From Chryseobacterium viscerum (GTDB taxonomy: Bacteria; Bacteroidota; Bacteroidia; Flavobacteriales; Weeksellaceae), in the NCBI RefSeq assembly GCF_002899945.2, contig NZ_PPEG02000010.1, positions 186,001 to 250,000 on the forward strand: 64,000 nucleotides of DNA, in the 5' to 3' direction. Below the pieces are notes generated by a model. The model was not told the origin of the DNA. It saw only the letters and a list, made by a program, of their open reading frames with translations, and did not search any database. Positions 61,687 through 64,000 of this stretch are shown here, piece by piece. Position numbers and translations under genes: made by a program. Numbering within the stretch: the first letter of the stretch is position 1; the number at the start of each line of letters is the position of its first letter.

Positions 61687-61794
61687 ATGATGAAATTTTT
61701 TATTTGTATTGGCTTGGTTATCAATTGTTTTGTAGCAGGCTTAATTGATTTGAAAATAAAAAAAATAAATGTTTTTATGGTAAGATCATTGTAA
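61687..61794 (+). CDS. Possible 35-residue membrane peptide
   Basis: A frame starting MMKFFICIGLVINCFVAG and ending NVFMVRSL has one hydrophobic helix. It lies just after the parS-like site. It is too short for certainty and may be chance. Confidence 0.2.
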   Translation: MMKFFICIGLVINCFVAGLIDLKIKKINVFMVRSL

Positions 61795-61796
61795 TC

Positions 61797-61880
61797 AATT
61801 CAATAGGAGTGAGCTTTAGCCAAAACCTGTTTTTTAAACACCAATGCCACTAATGAATTACACAAATATTCACGAATCTA
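61797..61880. repeat. Dispersed intergenic element, copy 3
   Basis: CAATTCAATAGGAGTGAGCT leads into GAGCTTTAGCCAAAACCTG and a tail containing CACAAATATTCACGAATCT. It is shorter and more diverged than the copies at 24489-24610 and 30502-30625. With the parS-like site and terminators it accounts for most of the gap 61500-61963. Confidence 0.6.
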
Positions 61881-61913
61881 TTGAAAGGATTGAATACGGA
61901 ATGGTTTAAAAAC

Positions 61914-61942
61914 AAAAAAGCTGTACGTTGTGTACAGCTTTT
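61914..61942 (-). terminator. Terminator of the right-hand minus-strand run
   Basis: AAAAGCTGTAC (61916-61926) pairs with GTACAGCTTTT (61932-61942). On the minus strand the stem is followed by a T-rich stretch, so it ends the transcript of the DarB and hotdog genes. Confidence 0.85.
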
Positions 61943-61962
61943 ATGATATGTTGAATTGATCT

Positions 61963-62406
61963 TTACGACTTTACTTCCTGAATAAACAGGTTGATTTCCG
62001 CTCTGATCAATAATTCATCATTATGAAATGTTTCACAGAAGATGTGGCAGATGTTTTCAAACTGTGAAATAAGTGAGGCTTTGGAAATAATTTTATCATT
62101 CACTTTTGGAAGGGCAAAAACCTCAATTTTCTTGATATTAGTAATAAAACCTATCACTTTGGTATCTGCTTCAGGATTTTCAAAGAAGCTTTGTCCCAGG
62201 ATGGATGAGCAGGTTTGTGCCAGATTTTCAATTAGGCCGGCTTCTACAAATTCATTGTTGTGAACAAATATATTGTCTTCTTTTATTTCAAAGGAAGTCA
62301 CTACTTTTTCTTGGGTCAGCTCCAGGATATAGTCTGCCATAAGCATCGGTTCACGATGTGGTAAAAAGTTGTGTATATTGATGATATTCTCTTCCTTTAT
62401 TTCCAT
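61963..62406 (-). CDS. Hotdog dehydratase-like protein (FabA/FabZ superfamily)
   Basis: The 147-residue protein has NFLPHREPMLMAD (His and Arg at the FabZ-like position) and the GLIENLAQT helix with Glu. It lacks the HFPGxPVxPG motif of classical FabZ, so the activity may be altered. It is likely a partner of the adjacent hotdog protein in DAR or polyene dehydration. Eight bases separate it from the next gene. Confidence 0.75.
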   Translation of the reverse strand: MEIKEENIINIHNFLPHREPMLMADYILELTQEKVVTSFEIKEDNIFVHNNEFVEAGLIENLAQTCSSILGQSFFENPEADTKVIGFITNIKKIEVFALPKVNDKIISKASLISQFENICHIFCETFHNDELLIRAEINLFIQEVKS

Positions 62407-62413
62407 TTTCAGT

Positions 62414-62845
62414 TTATTTTACAGCGGTTTTCATTTGAGATTTTGCAATCACTTCACCGTTTAGTTTGGTAACGATATCTACCAGTGTAACTCCCATTAC
62501 TTCATTGAGGATGGTTACCTCAGATTTCAGCTGGTCACCTATTTTGGGCAATATTTCAGCTTCAAAAGATTTGATGGCTCCAATATATCCTGTAGGAGCA
62601 TCTTTCCCCAACAGATAATATTTATATCCGGTGTGCAGGGCAACACTCTGTGCCTGATGCTCAATCAATCCGGAAGCCTGAAATAATCCGTCCTGGATGA
62701 AAAGACTGTCTTCTTTGATCTCAAAACCGGATAAGAGATGACTTTCAGAATATTCTGATAACTCATGCACCATCACAAAAGGGAACCGTTGCGGAATAAG
62801 GCTCTCTACAAAGTCTTTATCAGATGTAGGCAGTTTATTTTCCAT
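62414..62845 (-). CDS. Second hotdog dehydratase-like protein (ApeP-like)
   Basis: The ATG at 62845 gives 143 residues (a longer frame starts at 62869 but overlaps the KAS III gene). The segment SLIPQRFPFVMVHEL and ASGLIEHQAQSVALHTG match the ApeP-type dehydratases of aryl polyene clusters. It overlaps the DarB-like stop by one base. The pair of hotdog proteins may work as a heterodimer. Confidence 0.78.
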   Translation of the reverse strand: MENKLPTSDKDFVESLIPQRFPFVMVHELSEYSESHLLSGFEIKEDSLFIQDGLFQASGLIEHQAQSVALHTGYKYYLLGKDAPTGYIGAIKSFEAEILPKIGDQLKSEVTILNEVMGVTLVDIVTKLNGEVIAKSQMKTAVK

Positions 62846-63984
62846 TAGCAAACTGTTAATAAGGCACAAGAATAAGCGAATCTTCCACTTTCAGGAACAC
62901 AAAGAAGTACTTTTTCTCCTTTTTTCAATGTCCCGGAGTTCATCAATTCTTCAAGAGCAATAAATATAGATCCTGCTCCGATGTTTCCAACCTCAGAAAG
63001 ATTGTAGAACCATTTTTCTGCAGGGAAATCCATTCCTTTTTTAGCAAATTCTTCTTTCAGTCCGTCTTTAAAATATCCTGAAGAAATATGAGCCAATACA
63101 TGATCAATTTTTTCCGGATCCAGATTGTGTTTGTCAAAAGAAGATCTTAAACTTTCTGCACCTTTTACAAGGATATATTTATCAAGGATTTTAGTATCCT
63201 GTTTGATGGCAAAAATAGATTGCTTCAGCCACTCGTCAGAAGGGTAGTCTGCCCATGATTTCAGGCTTCCGTCTTCCAGTTTGTCACATCCTGCATACAT
63301 ACATGCCTCGATTTCGTGAGCATAAGAATAGAAATCAATGAATTCTACCTTTAAAGAAATACTGTTTTCTCTTGGCTTATTCTCCAACAGGAAAGCTCCT
63401 GCTCCGTCAGAAAGCATCCATCTCAGGAATTCTCTTTTGAACGCAATAATAGGTCTTTCTTCCAGTAATTTTAAATTTTCAGCCTCGTGGTTGAATTTAT
63501 CAGCAGTCATCCATGCAGACATTCTTTCGGAACCTGCACATACTGCATTTTCCTGTACACCGGCTCTTACAGAAAGGAATCCATAGTTCAGGGCATTCAT
63601 TCCTGAGTTGCAAAGACCTGTTGAAGTATTAATTTCAATAGATTTTCCGATGTTCAGTTCACCGTGAACCATAGAAGCGTGAGAAGGCTGTATCTGGTCT
63701 GGTGAAGTAGTTCCTACGGATAATAACTTCATATCTTCCTTTTTGAAATTTTCATCAAAAAGTCCTTCAACTGCTTTTGCAGTAAGCTGCGCATTAGAGT
63801 GTGTAGGATTTCCTTCTTTGTCTAAAGCGTAGTATCTGGTCGTGATTTTATTATTTCTTAGGATAAGTGATTTTGCTTTAGATGGCGCATCATTGATAAG
63901 CCCAAGATAAGTCTCCATTTCATCATTCGCTACCGGCTCATTGGGTAAGTATTTTGATGCTTTTGTTATAAATACGTCGTACAT
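62845..63984 (-). CDS. darB: DarB-like 3-oxoacyl-ACP synthase III (dialkylresorcinol pathway)
   Basis: The 379-residue KAS III-type enzyme has the Cys-His-Asn triad: Cys125 (TGLCNSGMN), His299 (LAHISSGYF) and Asn334 (VGNIGAGS). DarB forms a beta-diketo intermediate that DarA then cyclises to a dialkylresorcinol, the second half of flexirubin. The start ATG is 16 bases from the window edge, so darA and more of the operon are expected to the right. The assignment rests on family resemblance and the hotdog and ACP neighbours. Confidence 0.82.
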   Translation of the reverse strand: MYDVFITKASKYLPNEPVANDEMETYLGLINDAPSKAKSLILRNNKITTRYYALDKEGNPTHSNAQLTAKAVEGLFDENFKKEDMKLLSVGTTSPDQIQPSHASMVHGELNIGKSIEINTSTGLCNSGMNALNYGFLSVRAGVQENAVCAGSERMSAWMTADKFNHEAENLKLLEERPIIAFKREFLRWMLSDGAGAFLLENKPRENSISLKVEFIDFYSYAHEIEACMYAGCDKLEDGSLKSWADYPSDEWLKQSIFAIKQDTKILDKYILVKGAESLRSSFDKHNLDPEKIDHVLAHISSGYFKDGLKEEFAKKGMDFPAEKWFYNLSEVGNIGAGSIFIALEELMNSGTLKKGEKVLLCVPESGRFAYSCALLTVC

Positions 63985-64000
63985 TCTATTTTAAATTAAT

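Noticed and set aside
61687..61794. 35-residue frame as a confident gene
   Set aside because: Only one short hydrophobic helix and no other support; kept as low confidence.
1..64000. Search for tRNA, rRNA and insertion sequences
   Set aside because: No cloverleaf-forming segments, rRNA-like stretches or transposase frames were seen by eye.

Overview
The window looks like chromosomal DNA from a flavobacterium, most likely Chryseobacterium or a close relative. The evidence is the AT-rich sequence, repeated TAnnTTTG promoter boxes typical of Bacteroidota, a metalloprotease with a type IX secretion (Por) sorting tail, a TonB receptor, HU-CCDC81-type and WG-repeat proteins, and above all a large flexirubin (aryl polyene plus dialkylresorcinol pigment) gene cluster. 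I saw no rRNA, tRNA, CRISPR array, transposase or phage gene.

Region 1 (1-30300) is mostly housekeeping. In order it holds the N-terminal part of aconitase B, a WG-repeat protein, a TPP-riboswitch-controlled TonB receptor, an HU-domain membrane protein with an acyl-CoA thioesterase, a 2-hydroxyacid dehydrogenase, a serine hydrolase, an Ig-like lipoprotein and a haem-binding protein. A minus-strand group follows (Nudix, XerD, dCMP deaminase, enoyl-CoA hydratase), then the divergent katA/oxyR pair, metK behind a SAM-II-like aptamer, an ECF sigma factor, a HAD nucleotidase, PepSY-like proteins with a two-component system, trpS, lspA, a DksA-like protein and ileS. A run of 19 perfect heptamers lies just upstream of the trpS promoter.

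Region 2 (30684-45636) starts with an M23 peptidase and then enters the plus-strand half of the flexirubin cluster: an AMP-dependent aryl ligase, a divergent flavin-dependent halogenase-like enzyme, a tyrosine ammonia-lyase, a ketoreductase, a ketosynthase, an ACP, a lysophospholipid-acyltransferase-like protein, a phytoene-desaturase-like oxidoreductase, a C45 Ntn-hydrolase lipoprotein and two further genes. An M36 fungalysin-type protease with a type IX secretion tail (45794-48430) sits where the two halves converge.

Region 3 (48482-63984) is the minus-strand half: a DarB-like KAS III, hotdog dehydratases, a conserved small protein, a BtrH-like protein, an ABC-2 exporter, a thioesterase, a ketosynthase, an isolated ketosynthase N-terminal half, a second ACP, a ketosynthase with a chain-length-factor partner that lacks the active-site Cys, a polysaccharide deacetylase, LolA, a lipoprotein and a GT2-DUF2062 fusion. 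Many reading frames overlap by 1-14 bases, which suggests translational coupling. The minus-strand operon evidently continues beyond the right edge, where darA is expected. A plausible scheme is: Tyr to coumarate by the lyase, activation and loading on an ACP, polyene extension by KS/CLF, KR and DH, separate resorcinol formation by DarB/DarA, esterification by an acyltransferase, and outer-membrane placement by the Lol-like and ABC proteins. This scheme is inference from known flexirubin and aryl polyene clusters.
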